In this document: piece by piece, positions 41,901-55,000 of the stretch
Layout: each line of letters begins with the position of its first letter
Position numbering within the stretch: position 1 is the stretch's first letter
DNA from: Nereocystis luetkeana
Taxonomy: Eukaryota > Sar > Phaeophyceae > Laminariales > Laminariaceae
Length of the DNA stretch: 64,000 nt
Reading direction: 5' to 3'
Assembly (NCBI GenBank): GCA_031213475.1
Contig: JARUPZ010000026.1
Span: forward strand, 512,501-576,500
Position numbers and translations under genes: made by a program
Notes under the pieces: model-generated
The model's input: the letters and a program-made list of their open reading frames with translations, nothing else
Database searches by the model: none
What the model was told of the DNA's origin: nothing

Positions 41901-42948
41901 TATTTTTCTCTAGGATTGTCTGATATTATGCACCAAGGTTTTAGAGTGAGAAAAGGTGTCCAACAGCATTCTCTTAGCGATCGATGGTAAAATCAAATAG
42001 GTGTATAGTGCCGTGGTCGGCGACCATGCTTGGTGGATCCCGCGGCACTACAGTACGTACAGCACATACATACCGAATAAAGTACCCCATGTTTCCATCC
42101 CGTCTACATCTACAGCACAGGTACATCATCTCTGTACCACTTTCTGCGTATATACCTGTCGTAGCTTCGTCCCTTTCGTACGTCAGAGGCGGCATCCCGT
42201 AAGACGCTCTCCTTGCCCCATCCCAACGGCGTACGGTACAAGACTACTACACTGTTACCCACGCTAAAACTCGAGCCTGTTCCAGGACGCAGAAACAAAT
42301 CACCCTTGCACTACTCGGGTATGTATGTCGAGATATACTAGAACGGTCATCTTGATCCTGCGGGTCTATCTGCCGTTGTAGGATATTGTGCAGGATGCCA
42401 TTCGTACAGATCCAACCTATTCATAGGAAACATGTTCTGCTGTACAGGTAGACGTAGATAGTGCAGAAGATACGGCTCCCACAATCTCACCCTCAACAGT
42501 ATATTTACCAGGCATACAATAGATCGTGCACGTCAGGGCTGACCAGGGACGTCTCCACCCTGATGTATCCATAGTAAGCCATGACATGGGGACCTGAGCT
42601 GTCCAGTGTTTGGATCCTCGCTCTAAACCCACGCCGGGCCATACAAGTCGCAGGTACGGCCGCGGCCAGCTTCTGCCCAGCCTTCTGCTACAGCGCCGAA
42701 GACGCCCGCTACCAATAACAACGCAGTAGGTGGTCCCTCTCGCCGGCGAAACGAATACTGGCTGAAGCACGTACCCCCACCCTGGGATGAATGCAGCAAC
42801 AACGGGGACTGCAGCAGCAAGAGCGGCAGTATCAGCGGGGGCAATGACGGTGCCGATGGTTACTACAGAGGGCGTGGATTACGCCCGGCCTCGTCTGGAA
42901 AATGGGCTCGAGTGCCGACGGCGGCGGCGGCGGCGGTGGCGTTGACAG

Positions 42949-43082
42949 GAAACCTTGAACTACGAGCCAGGATGGGAGTGCATGGAAAATATGGGGATGA
43001 CTACTGCGCAGCGGGGATGGACGTCGCCGCGAGACGAGCTCTCGCGACGAGGGCGACGGCGGCCGCTGTGAAAGCGGGAGAG
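42949..43082 (+). CDS. Gene 2 first recognised exon
   Basis: After GTTGACAG the frame reads NLELRARMGVHGKYGDDYCA and then DVAARRALATRATAAAVKAG, ending GAG/GTGAGG in phase 0. It joins exactly to the phase-0 exon at 44802. A separate short frame just upstream (ATG at 42787, MNAATTGTAAARAAVSAG) is not connected to it. Confidence 0.5.
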
Positions 43083-46000
43083 GTGAGGCGATCGATGTTG
43101 GCACGCTGTCCTGACCATAATGAAGGGGTATTTATCTATTCTACGACAGTAATACTGCTGTAGCATGTACTATATAATCAAGATATCACACCCCCTCGGA
43201 CGAACTTCCAGACCAAGTTTCTCCCAATCCAGGGAGGTAAACTCGATTAACACGGCGGCTTTGGAAATATATCGACGAGGATTTGCCATTTGACTGCTGC
43301 ATCGCTCGGCGTGTGCCCTCTCTCCAATGTCGAGAAGACCGGCTTCGAAATTCGTCCGAAGGTGTGGGTTACCTTATCACACGTGTTAAGCGGCTGTTTC
43401 AGATCATCGAACCTAGATTTTCGACTACGAGTAAACTTTCTCCGTGGTACTGCTGTGTAGTGGGGGGGATATTCGAATTAGGCTATATGGTCAGGTATGT
43501 TGAGCTTTGGGTGGTGTATGAATGAGGTGATCTGCTGCATTGTCAGAATTCAGAGTCACACGTCGGACAGATCAGAACACCTGTTTCATCCTTCTACGTT
43601 CGTAGAGGCAGATGCTGGTGTAAACTATATTCCTGATAGGGTTAGGATCTGCGCGATTTACTGTAGGTTAATATGGCAAAGTGGGAAGTGCATGACACGC
43701 CTCTGCGCACACACATTTTCCGAGTGGGACTCGAACACTACAGCAGTATAGCACTGTTCTTGTACAACACGATGGCGAACATATTTTAGGATCTAGGCCA
43801 TGCAGAGTGGATCGTGCTCTGTCTTATTTGCATATTTTTGCCAGGTATAACGAACAACAATCGGCCCCCAACCACAGCACAGGTCCACCGGATGAGTATA
43901 TTTATATCGTGAACTGCTGTTGTTGTTCTACTATAAATCCGATACGGGTTAGTTGGAGACAAGGTTTCTCAGTGCATATTCTGGAATGTCACAAAACACG
44001 CGAATTTCACAGAACGTACAGGCCGGTCCAACCGGGAGACGGGAGACGCTATATATATGCCCTTTTCGGGGCAATAGAATGGACGCAGGATCTACAGAAG
44101 AACCTACCGTAGACAATCATCGCGTACCTTACGGAATTTTGAGGTTCCGAAACCTGTATAGACCGGCTGCATCTTGCTCCCCTTCTACGGCACAGTAATG
44201 GCCCCATTACTATGTAGCATCCCAACACATCGGCATTATAGCTGACATCGGCAGCATGCCGCACACTGCCACACGATGTATGTATCAAGCGATTTGGCCG
44301 GCATTACATCGGGCATTGGCAATATAGAGGGAACCCCTACTCTACTGAGATATCGAAAGGGGAGGGCCCCGTCCAACCGTGTGTGGTATTTTAGTTTAGA
44401 TCGTGCTTCGCTCAGGTAACGTGGTAGAGAACATGTCTGCGAAATACCAATGATACGAGTACATATTTGCAACAGCTTCCACATTGAAATATTTAAATAC
44501 AAACTTATCGCAGGGTCGCAAACAAAATAACAGTGACATAAAAAATTCGAGTGCCTCCTATTTCCTACGGAACGAATCTTTGCTTCCTGGAATCGTTCGA
44601 CCTCTCGGAAAACAAAATTGAACATGACGACACGTATCCCTTGCTTGGGGGTCTTTGACCACGAGAGTACTTACGCTACACCTGGTGACACCTACCTGGT
44701 ACATCTACTGACCTCCATGCATCCACACTAGTTATGTAGGTCTATGAAAACGCGCCCCTCTACAGTAATGTTTTCCGTGTTTCTATCATTCCACGTCCCA
44801 GGTGGCTGGGATGATACCAAAGACGTCAAGCCGGAAGGGTTTCATGCCAGGGGGGGCGGGGAGGCCGTACATGAGCCGGGCAGACCGAGCGGCGGAAGAA
44901 TCGAAAGAGGTTGTGCACTTGAGGTGGGCCAAAGGCGCGTGCTGCGATATGGTTAGCCGTTTTTGGACCAAACATCTACCACTGCCTATCGATAGGTCCC
45001 CAAGCCGTGGGGTTGCCCAGCATCATCGGAGTACCATTGCATTGTGCTCCAACGGGTGTTTCGTTGCATGTCTCGGCCATCGGGTTACGCTTTCCTATTT
45101 TTTCGTCAGGGTTGGTTTGTTGGTGAAGTATTGTGTATAAAGAAAGGTCCTCACGCGAGCAGCCCCAGGAAACTCTACAGTACGGGTTAGTACGCGCACT
45201 TATACCCTAGCACGTGTCGGAAGCGAGCGACGGCTATGTCTAACATATAAATACCGTACATATGTGCATGCCTGCCCTGGGGGAGCGGGGTTGGGCGTAT
45301 TTGGGCGACCGTGACTGGTCGTGATCCCCATGCACAGATGGGAGGCCAATGGTTTGTAAATACGCCTCGGCGGCGGGTCAAACCGTGGCCTGTGCCGGCG
45401 CCTTTTTCCTTTCCTTGTATCGGACACGGATGGAGCATGAGGCTTACTGCCCACATGCCGCAACAATGCTCGCTAAAGTAACACGTGCACGCTTGGCCTC
45501 TGTGGGGCACTTCCACTATCAGCAGAAATTTGTTGACGGCTGCTGAATGGTCGGCGATGCTGCAACGGTAGCTGGGCACCCTAACGGCTACGCTGCCCTT
45601 AGCTACAACATCCCCGGTGGTGGTCTGGGTGATTGGTCGATCGGTCTTCACGGCTCTATGCCAGTTTGAGAAGCCACCAAGCCTAGTCTATGATGCCCGC
45701 AGGGGCCGTAGTCGGTCGGTCGGTCGTATTCCTGGTAATTATTGGCAAAACGTACCAGAGTGGCAACCCAACATCCTTACTACCAGGTATAAAACACTGT
45801 CAGTCTGTCTGTCTGGAATTATGGTCTCGCATTCCAAACCACTTCAGCCCCGCCTTGCCCCATGGGTAGGGAGGGTGAGTGACACAACCAACGGGACACC
45901 GCGTCTAACGTGGCGAAGAGCCCTGGCCGTCGCGTACCGAGCAATGCCCCATTGCCAAGCAAAGTAACTACGGACGGCAATGTAAGGATTATTTGAACCT

Positions 46001-49000
46001 ACATTTATTCATAATCGTCCATATATTTCGGTTCAGATTGGTACGTCACAGAAAACTTCGATTACTGTCGACATGGTCTCACAAACGTCGCAGTCAAGAG
46101 GGTTTCAGTCCTTCCTCGCGGCATCGGTATAGAGGGGGCGAGACAGAGTATGTGGGACACCAAGTCTCACACCGCGCCGAGTCTTGGCCGTCGCGTGCTG
46201 AGCAATGCCGACGGTCCTTCAATTAATTGCATTGCGAGGGAATCCAATATGACGGAATTACAGTCATCAAGCGACACGGCAGAGTCCCAGTCGTCAAGCA
46301 GCACAGCGACAGCCGCAAAGCAGTTGCCTCATAGGTAGAGAGGCTGCGTGCCACAACCAGTGAGGCATTGGGTATCCTGCCCCGCCAAATTCGGTAAGCA
46401 CTGAGCAATGCCAACGATCGACTTTCCCGTGACAGGGGATAGGGTAGCTGCTGGGTTTCGTTTCTAGACCAATAAACACTAGGCCTAGTTAAAAGCGGCG
46501 AGGCGGATTCTCCCGCAGCAGCAGTAGCATTGAAGAACACACCAGCCTCACCACGACCACCATAAACTCAAGCCCACAAATGGCGTACCCGGAGTTGGAG
46601 TTAAATTCTCCTGCTCAGTCTGGCTGTCTGGCTATACTTGGGTAGCGTGCTCCAGAGCACCTCAGCCCCGCCTTGCCCCATAGGTAGGGAGGCTGGGTGC
46701 CACCACCACCAGAACAACGGGGGCCATGCCGCGTTGGGCCGTTGCAATGGCACCATTCCGAGACAGCTCTGAAGGCCATCTAGTCGGCCTAGCTGCTGAC
46801 TTACAATTTTGAAGTACAATTCTGGCAGCAGATTGGTTGGTCAAAATCCACGCCAGAAGCCGCTGGCTCTTCGTGGAAAATGGAAGATCAAGAGAGCCAT
46901 CGAGGTTCCGCCGCACCCGGGGGGGATAGAATCCCATTCCCGAACCGTACGTTCCTCAATATCTCCTCAACTTTGACCAGATGGGGACAAACACGGCGAT
47001 GACCCGAGTCGACACCGCACCGCATGGCGTGGAAACCCCACCCCATCGGCTGATCACTGATTAGCTCAAGCTCATGGAGCCAGCGGCATCAAAGAACGAT
47101 AAACTCCCATCCCCGGATTTGAAATCCTTCCATACATCTACAGCTCAAACAACTCAGTGACGGAAACGGGGCTTCCCTGGGTCGTTACCGCCACGCAAAG
47201 TGTGAAATTCCTAACCTGATAGACTAATTTCTGACTGGCTGGGCTCATAGAGCTGGCGCGCGGTGAGGGTTGCCTCACGGAATAACGTCGAGGTTCCGTC
47301 CCACCCGGGTACCGAAAGGACCCACCCCCGGATCAGAATTGCTTTCATACATTCACTATATCAAAATATAGCAAATATACTGTAGCAACCCGAGGACGAA
47401 AACGGTCATTTCCCGGGTCGATACCGCCCCGCAAGGTTTAGAAAACTCAGCCCCGCTAGCTGATTTCTGGTCGGTTGGACAATTGCCGAGGTTTCACTGC
47501 CCCCGGAGATGATAAAGGTGACATCTGTCGATTAGAAATTCTTCGCATCTTCAAATTCAACACCCCGTGGACGAACACGGACACACGCCGGGTCGATGCC
47601 GCCTTGCAAGGTGTGGAAACCCCAACCATACTCCGGTAGATTAAAGGTTAGTCGGGTCCCCTGGAGCCACCGCAGGACGAGAGTTCCCCCTCGCGGCAAC
47701 AGCGAGGTCCCGTCGCACTCGGGGAGGATAAGATAGCATCACCGGATCAGGAATAAATTATTATATCTACAAATCCAACGATCCAGAGACAAAAATGGAC
47801 ATCCCTCGCATCTATGCCGCCCCGTAAGGTGTGGAAACCCAACCCTACTGGCTGATTTCAGGTTTGACTGGGGACTGGGACCCACGGTCGATGTCCCCCC
47901 GCACCACCAGATGATAAGGTCCCACCTCCGGCTCAGAAACTTTTCCATACATGTACGACCCCAACAATACGGGGGGAAAAGAGATACCCCCCGGGGCGAT
48001 ACCGCCCCGCACGGTGATTTTTACATTTATGTTCAAAGTGGTACATCACAGCACACTATGAGTACTACCACACATATCATATACGTAAAGTACTTTATTC
48101 ATGGCAGCGCCGGGCTAGTGCCACGTGCGAAGCCGTGGCCATACCGCTAGTAATGTAGTAAAAACGTACAGGATAGTGTATGCATGGTCAGACATAGAAT
48201 GTATAGAATGTGTAGCACAGTTGTAGCATGATCAAGCTAGTGTAGCCTGATTCGCGGAATTAATGTGTTACGCAATGTGGCATTCTGTAGCATACTGTAG
48301 CCTCACGTACAGCAGCATCGTGTAGGAAAGGATTCGGCCGCACAAAACTCAAGCATTGGCAGGGTACAGTAAATGCCCCCACGTGTTTACTCTGCCAGGT
48401 GCTGCTGTGTAGCAGAAGCCTGTTGCAGAACACCTAGGTCCTGCTGTCGTTACAATCTCCAACGTTTCAATCATCCCAAGACATTAGTCATGCCGATGGC
48501 ATCGGACATACCCATTACATCGGTCGTTGTCGAGCCGCTCGTCGCAGCGCACCACGTCTGTACCAGCACCACGTACAGCAGTAAGTAGCAAAGGCAGCAA
48601 CTGCCTGATACCAGGTATATGATTAATTGTACTTATCGCTGCTGCTCGCACTAGGGCGGGTTAGGGCGGGTATGCTTTAACGCACCAGATATCCGTTGAG
48701 TCTACTCGCTTTGGTTTATTCGGACCAAGTAGCTGGTCTGCGTGCACCACGGTGTCCATACATTCGTTCGTAGCGATGCCTGTGCTCAGAGGGCCCGTTG
48801 GGCGCCATTTCTGGTGATACAATACCACTAGTTTGATCGCACAATTAAATTATAGCATGCACTGCGCACGATATAGCCCAACTTGGCAAGCTAAGTGCTA
48901 CCTGTACGCGCAACAAATGCCTGCTCCCACCGCCTCTGGTTCATAGGAGCGAAGCGGAGTTCTGGAGAGGTGAGGCGGGCGCAGCGCGGCAAGAGGCGGC

Positions 49001-52000
49001 CAGGGCATGCAAACGATTGGAAACCCAAGAGCAGCACATCGCCAGAGTACTGCAAAAGACCGCAGAGGTGGGAAGGTCCGAACAACTCAAGGCACCCGAT
49101 CTTGAGGCAGATAGATCCCCAAACACGCACAGATATCAGAAGCAGACAGTTTGGGAGTCTGACAGACGACCATCTAGACTTAACGTGCTACTAATTCTGC
49201 AGTCATAGGGGTGGGGAATCCCTGAATGAGGCCGAAACTGGTGTATCCTGGTGCGTCTTCGTCCACGAGACAAGTTTTGTAACGCTTGCAAACCGGACAA
49301 AGCATTGGTCCATGTGGCCTGCGTGCTTAGAACCGGGCTTCGCTCTTGCATGCCTTTGTGAATTCAAGGTTGTCCCCGCGTACTGCTATGGCCTGGAGTT
49401 CGGTGGATGCTCAGGTCCTGAGGAGCTTGCGGGTGAACAACAGCTGTCGGTGTTGGAGCATCGCAAAGAGCTGGAGAAGGTCCTCATCGTTCGGAGGTTG
49501 AAAGGGCAGGTTGGTTGCGGCTGAGATGCCGTAGTCACGGAAAGACATCATATTGGGCACCCGGTACATTTCGCTACTGAAGTCAAAGAGCGGACACTCC
49601 AGTAGTCGCAGAAGCAGTCGCACTATTAGAATAGCAGTAACGGTATCTGTAACGGCAGGAGTAGAAGTAGCTGTAACCGAATAGCAGCATAGCAGCAACC
49701 CCGACGCTAGCAGCGGTAGCAAGCGTGGCCGGGTTACCAGTAACAGTACCACTACCAGTAACATGGGATCGCATGACAATGCCAGTACGATGCGCCGTAA
49801 TCCACGGGCTCAGCTCAAAATATGGACCCTTCGACGCCTGCGATCTATCATTTGCCGCACTAATACACAACGGGGGGGGGCGGCGTGACAGCACTCTTAT
49901 GCAGACAGAAAACCCCACCCTCTCCCCACTCCCCACAGGTGTCGCGGCTGTTGGAGCGGCTGGTCGTCGCTGAAGAGGAACTTGTACGCGTGAAACGGTC
50001 GTGCGAGTTCACGGCCCTGACTGAAATGAGATCGACTGGGGAGGAGTACGTACACGAGGTACAACGTCACCATTGGGGCCACACATGCGGCAGTCAAAAC
50101 ACGTGCCACTGTGTCGAATCTAGATATTACTAGAAGGTGACATCATTCGTGAAGAATATTGCTCCTTTCATACGCCACGTCAAGACCGTGCATCACATCA
50201 GCAATCAACCATGAAAACTCTACCACATCATACCAGGAATTTCTCGTTTCAAAAACTTGACCTAAATAAAGGAAAACTGACCGCCCGACCTGACTTTCTC
50301 TCCTTATGAAGTCGGTCACGAGAGCCCATGAAGCTATTGCGCCTTCTGCCTTCTGCCATACCTCGCGAATGGCCTTGGGAACGACCCATGTCAGCCGTGC
50401 TTGATCCTCTACAGCCTTGGACCTAAACTTGTAGAAAAAACACAAAAACGCCACGACCGTCACTTTTCGAGGTTGGATTTTTTCGAGTTTTCCAGAAAAA
50501 TAAATAGGGAAATACTGGAAACAAAAAAAAAAAAAAAAACACTCCTCATTGAAATCGACCCCAAGAAGGAAAACAAGGGAGAGGAAGAGATATTGCGATG
50601 TTGAACTCTACCAGAGGCTTAATTGCTCGCTGCTTTGATGTCATGACTCAAGGTGTCCTGCCATTGATAAAATCGCGTCGGAAATACAAAACGTTCCAAA
50701 GGATGGTTCTTCTGCAGGGAAAGAAGAGTTGGTCGTGTGAATGTAGGCATGTCGGCGCTGCTGTTGTCGTGGGGCGCATCTCTACCGGTTTTGAAAATCT
50801 GAGATGATACCATTAGACCGCTGTGTTGCGCAAGATAGCATTTAGCTCTGCTGAGCTTGTGCTGAACAGAGGTACGGCAGCTAAAAAAGGTCGTAATGTT
50901 GTTGCTCAACTGTGATTCGAGCCCTCGAAGGCCATTGGCGTGTAAATCATGCTTCTGGAACTTGCGCTTGATATCGTCACGAGGGCGTCCGGCCCGTTCG
51001 TCGAGTATTACGGTGGACCATATGAAATAGGACCTACGGTACACATAAAAAGCTATATTTCTTTTTTTTCCTAACAATATTTGGTCGTATATATTATGGT
51101 CTCCCGTAATAGTAGACTATATATAGTGTGTACATGAAATCGTCAGGTGCCGCAGAGACGATGGCTAAACGCATGGCGCCTCAAAGGCCTAGGTGAGGAA
51201 CTCGTGGCTCAGCGCCATACTAGTCGGCTACCCCATAGTTTGTTTCCCTGGGTATTTCAACTGCCGCTGAAATCAAATTTACACTGCATCTACTTCATGC
51301 CATTGCCAACCATATATTATACCGTTGGCCACACTAATCTGTCGACCTTGCAATCATTCGTCGGGTTGAAGATATTGGTACTCAAACACCACCGCCAGGA
51401 AGTAACGCCTATCTTCACGGACTCACGGCGCAGATCGAACGGTTGAGGGCCATGCTTGGTGAGCACTGGAAACCAACTGACCTACTGCCAGCCAAACCTC
51501 GTGACTTTCGACAACCCGTGGTGGACATCCCGCCAGTGGTGTCGAGGTCGCCGCCTAGCGCCAAACCGCCAAACCCGGGGGAGACAGCCAGCAGCCTCGA
51601 CCTCGCATCATCCACGCTAGAATCGGCGGATCAACCAGACCCCCCTCTATCTTCCGACGGAGGTCAATCGCCCTCGCCATCACCCGTCCTCGGGAGTATA
51701 CGGCCCCAGAAGAACGGCCCTCAGGGGTCACGTGGTGGTCAATCTGACCAGCAGCTGCAGCACTACCAGACAAGCCAACAGAGGCGATGCAGCCACCACC
51801 ACCGGCCCTACTCCTCACCGCAGAAAACTACCCACCCCGGCAAGGACGCACAGTACGTGCTGAATCGCGAGCCAGCGCACACCCATCGCGGGGGGGGGGA
51901 CATCGGTGACATCCAGCAAATCAATATTTCCCCGAGAAGGGAATACGTATACCCCTTGTACCAGCAGCGTGTGCTCGCCGCCACCCCTAGCGGGGTGCCG

Positions 52001-55000
52001 TCTCATCTGTCCCGTACCCCGGGCGAGGGTGAAGACCGAAACAGACGGCGTAGACAAAGGGGACGACGCGGAGAAAGTGTCGCTCGCTCTCGAGCGCGAG
52101 CGGGCTTGCTCGGCGTTCCCGGTCCTGTAGGCAGTCAAGGCTATATCACCGTTGACGCCCCATTGCGAGGTGGAGCGCCCGACCCGGGAGGGACAGGCGG
52201 TCCGCGGCATGGCGACCACAGAGGAGGTGGAGTACTCGCGTTTCATTGGTGATATTTGGTCTGGTACGTGAGAGGGAAGGTGATGGCGATTGGTGCATGG
52301 TCTGTCTGGTTGTCGGCCTTGGCATCTGATATAGAAGCGAGCAGGTCATTGCTGTGGTTGGTTTACGCGATCGCCCTGATTGGCGAGCACTTTGGCCAGC
52401 CGGATTGTCGGTCTTAGCGCTTGCCTCGCCAGGCATAGCAGTGATAATAATGCTAACCCAACCTTTGGCGAGACCGATACTTGCTTAGGGTTAGGGTTGC
52501 TCTGGGGCAAAGAAAAGAAGGAAGACATGTTTCAAAGGAATGCCAGGCTCCCGCCCTGCCGATGATAAAGCGCTCTACCATCGAATATAGGACCCAAGGC
52601 CCCTCGACCAACACCCGGGTCGGTGAAAAGAGGGTCCAACATCACTGGCACTTGCCCCCTATTTCCCCCTCCCGTCCCTGAACTACGGCGGATTTGACGA
52701 TTCAGGTGCTGATCGGGAAGGTCCTGTGGCGGCAGGCGGGAGAGTGCCGATGACGACGGAGATGGAAATGGACGTCATGAAGGGACTCGTGCTGGCGCAG
52801 CACCAGAGGATTGAGAGGCAGCGCGGGAGGATGCAGGAGCTAGAACGAGACCTGAGGTAACCGTTCGTCAACAACTGGGCTACATATTTTTACGGCATTG
52901 GCCCTGTATAGCCGCACGATAAAAACAGGCTGGGATTTCCGGGGCAGCATAAGTTCGGGCGGAAATACTGCGGTATGTTTCTGGTAGTTCCTGGACCACG
53001 GAACGCCCCTTTCCGACTAGGACACCTAAACTCGGCCAGCATCCTAGCTTCATATGCATAAGGGTCAGTACTGTATGATGAAGGTGTATTCTTATTTGGT
53101 GCAACGGTCTCGTCAGCTGTACGTTCCACCGATCGAGTAGCCGCTACCGTACTCAGGTTTGAAATGTACGCGATATTGGTTTTGCTATGCTGCAAGACGT
53201 TTGTTATAAGGGAGCGTGCGCTGTTGACCGATCGCGACGTATACTGGAATATCTGTCTACAGTAGTATGTTCACAACCCGCGAGTAACCCTGTTCGGCTC
53301 TGCGTCGACCTGTGGATATGTTTACGGTATCGTTCACGAGGGCCCCACCAGTGGTAAATATTTTTACAAGTACCTGGTATATGTTTACAAGCCCGTCGGT
53401 TCCCAAGCTCATAATGTGGTTGGATCTGTTGGCCAGAACGGGTGTGGGGGAAAGATTATGTCGAGCGCCCTCATCCACACAATAGACGTTACGATCGTGG
53501 GAATACAGAGATTGGAAACGAATCAACAGACGTAATAGATTGGTCGTGTATAGCACAGAAGCACTCGATGAGTGCTAAAAACACCAAGCAAGTCACGTAG
53601 TCGAGCACCTAACACGTCAACCGATTAACCAGCCGGCCAGTCATCGCATCAAGAAATCATACGATTAAACAATCAAACAATCGGACAACAATAAAAACAA
53701 TCATTCGAGCAATCAAACATTCAAACAAGCAAGTAACCAAACGATCAAACAATCCAAACAAGAACAACCGTACAACCGCTAAAAAAACAATTAAGTGCAC
53801 AGCGACACTCATTTTTTGCCGATCATCAACAAACAACAATATATCTGCCATTCATTCTCTGGTGATCCTCGTCGACCAGGGACTACAGACGAGCGACTGT
53901 CGGAGGCGGAGAATGGCCCCAGGCCTCGCGAACGCCTTCCACTTTTCTGAGATCCGCCTCGCCGTCGTTAACGAGAGGTCTGACGCCATCCAGGTACCAA
54001 GAGAATATCGCCGAGACTACAGACATGGTTTTCGTTTATTTTGGGTGTTTTCTTGCCTGAGCCAAGAATGGGCGGGACTGATTGATGACTCCGTTCTTAC
54101 GTGTATGTCCAACTTTCATAGGTTTTGCCTCGCAGCGTTCACGACTACGCGTACACGGACGTATGCAGAACATATCTGGGGGGAGGGGAAACGGAATTGT
54201 TAGTGTGACATCCACGGAGTTGTCCAAAGCGCAGGAGCCTTGATGGGCATGTGATTGGCAAGGAGAAGGACGTGCGCGACCCCCTTCATAAATACGTTTT
54301 GCAAGCGCCGTGGATCTGCCGCAAGACTCGCGCCATAATGCAAAAAGAACACCCACTCTTAGCAGCGGTTCCCGCCATATTCTTGTCTATAGAACGGCTT
54401 TGCAGCATGCTGATAGACAACGATTCCTTGGCGCATAGCAGACAACACATGACGATCTTGGTGAAAATATTCTACTAGGCGTCATTTCGTAGCTTCCATC
54501 ATGCTACCGGTAGCCCGGGAAGTTTCCGCGCATTTATCGCCGTGCTCGGACTATATTTCGCTCACCTCCATCCTAAAGTTTTCTCGAAGTCTTCTCCTTT
54601 AAATCCGACATGCCCTCGTCACCGAAAGAGACCAACGCCATGAATCATTTTGAAACCTGCTGATCGTGTCCACGAAATGGCTGGGGAATCAAAACAGATC
54701 TGCGCCAGCTGGACTCCACGACTTTGCTCCAGAAAATGGTGCCGCCCCGGTAAACACTACAACCGCATTCGCGCGAACCCAAAGCCTTCGAGCTCACAGC
54801 GGCGGTAGCAGAGCTCCCACTGCGGCGCAACGCCGCGCGGAAGCCTCCCGACGTCTCGAGGAGGCGGCGTGGCTCAAATTAAAAGAAGCCTCCCGCATCG
54901 ACGGCTGGGGGGAGGGGGGAGGCGGGGCCGCGCCGACCGATGTATCTTTAGCGATGAACCGGCCGCGGACAGCGGCCGCTTCCGCTGCGGCTGCTGTTGG

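Noticed and set aside
45187-45651. 154-codon frame on the - strand
   Set aside because: It shows mixed codon use and no domain, and lies inside a gene 2 intron.
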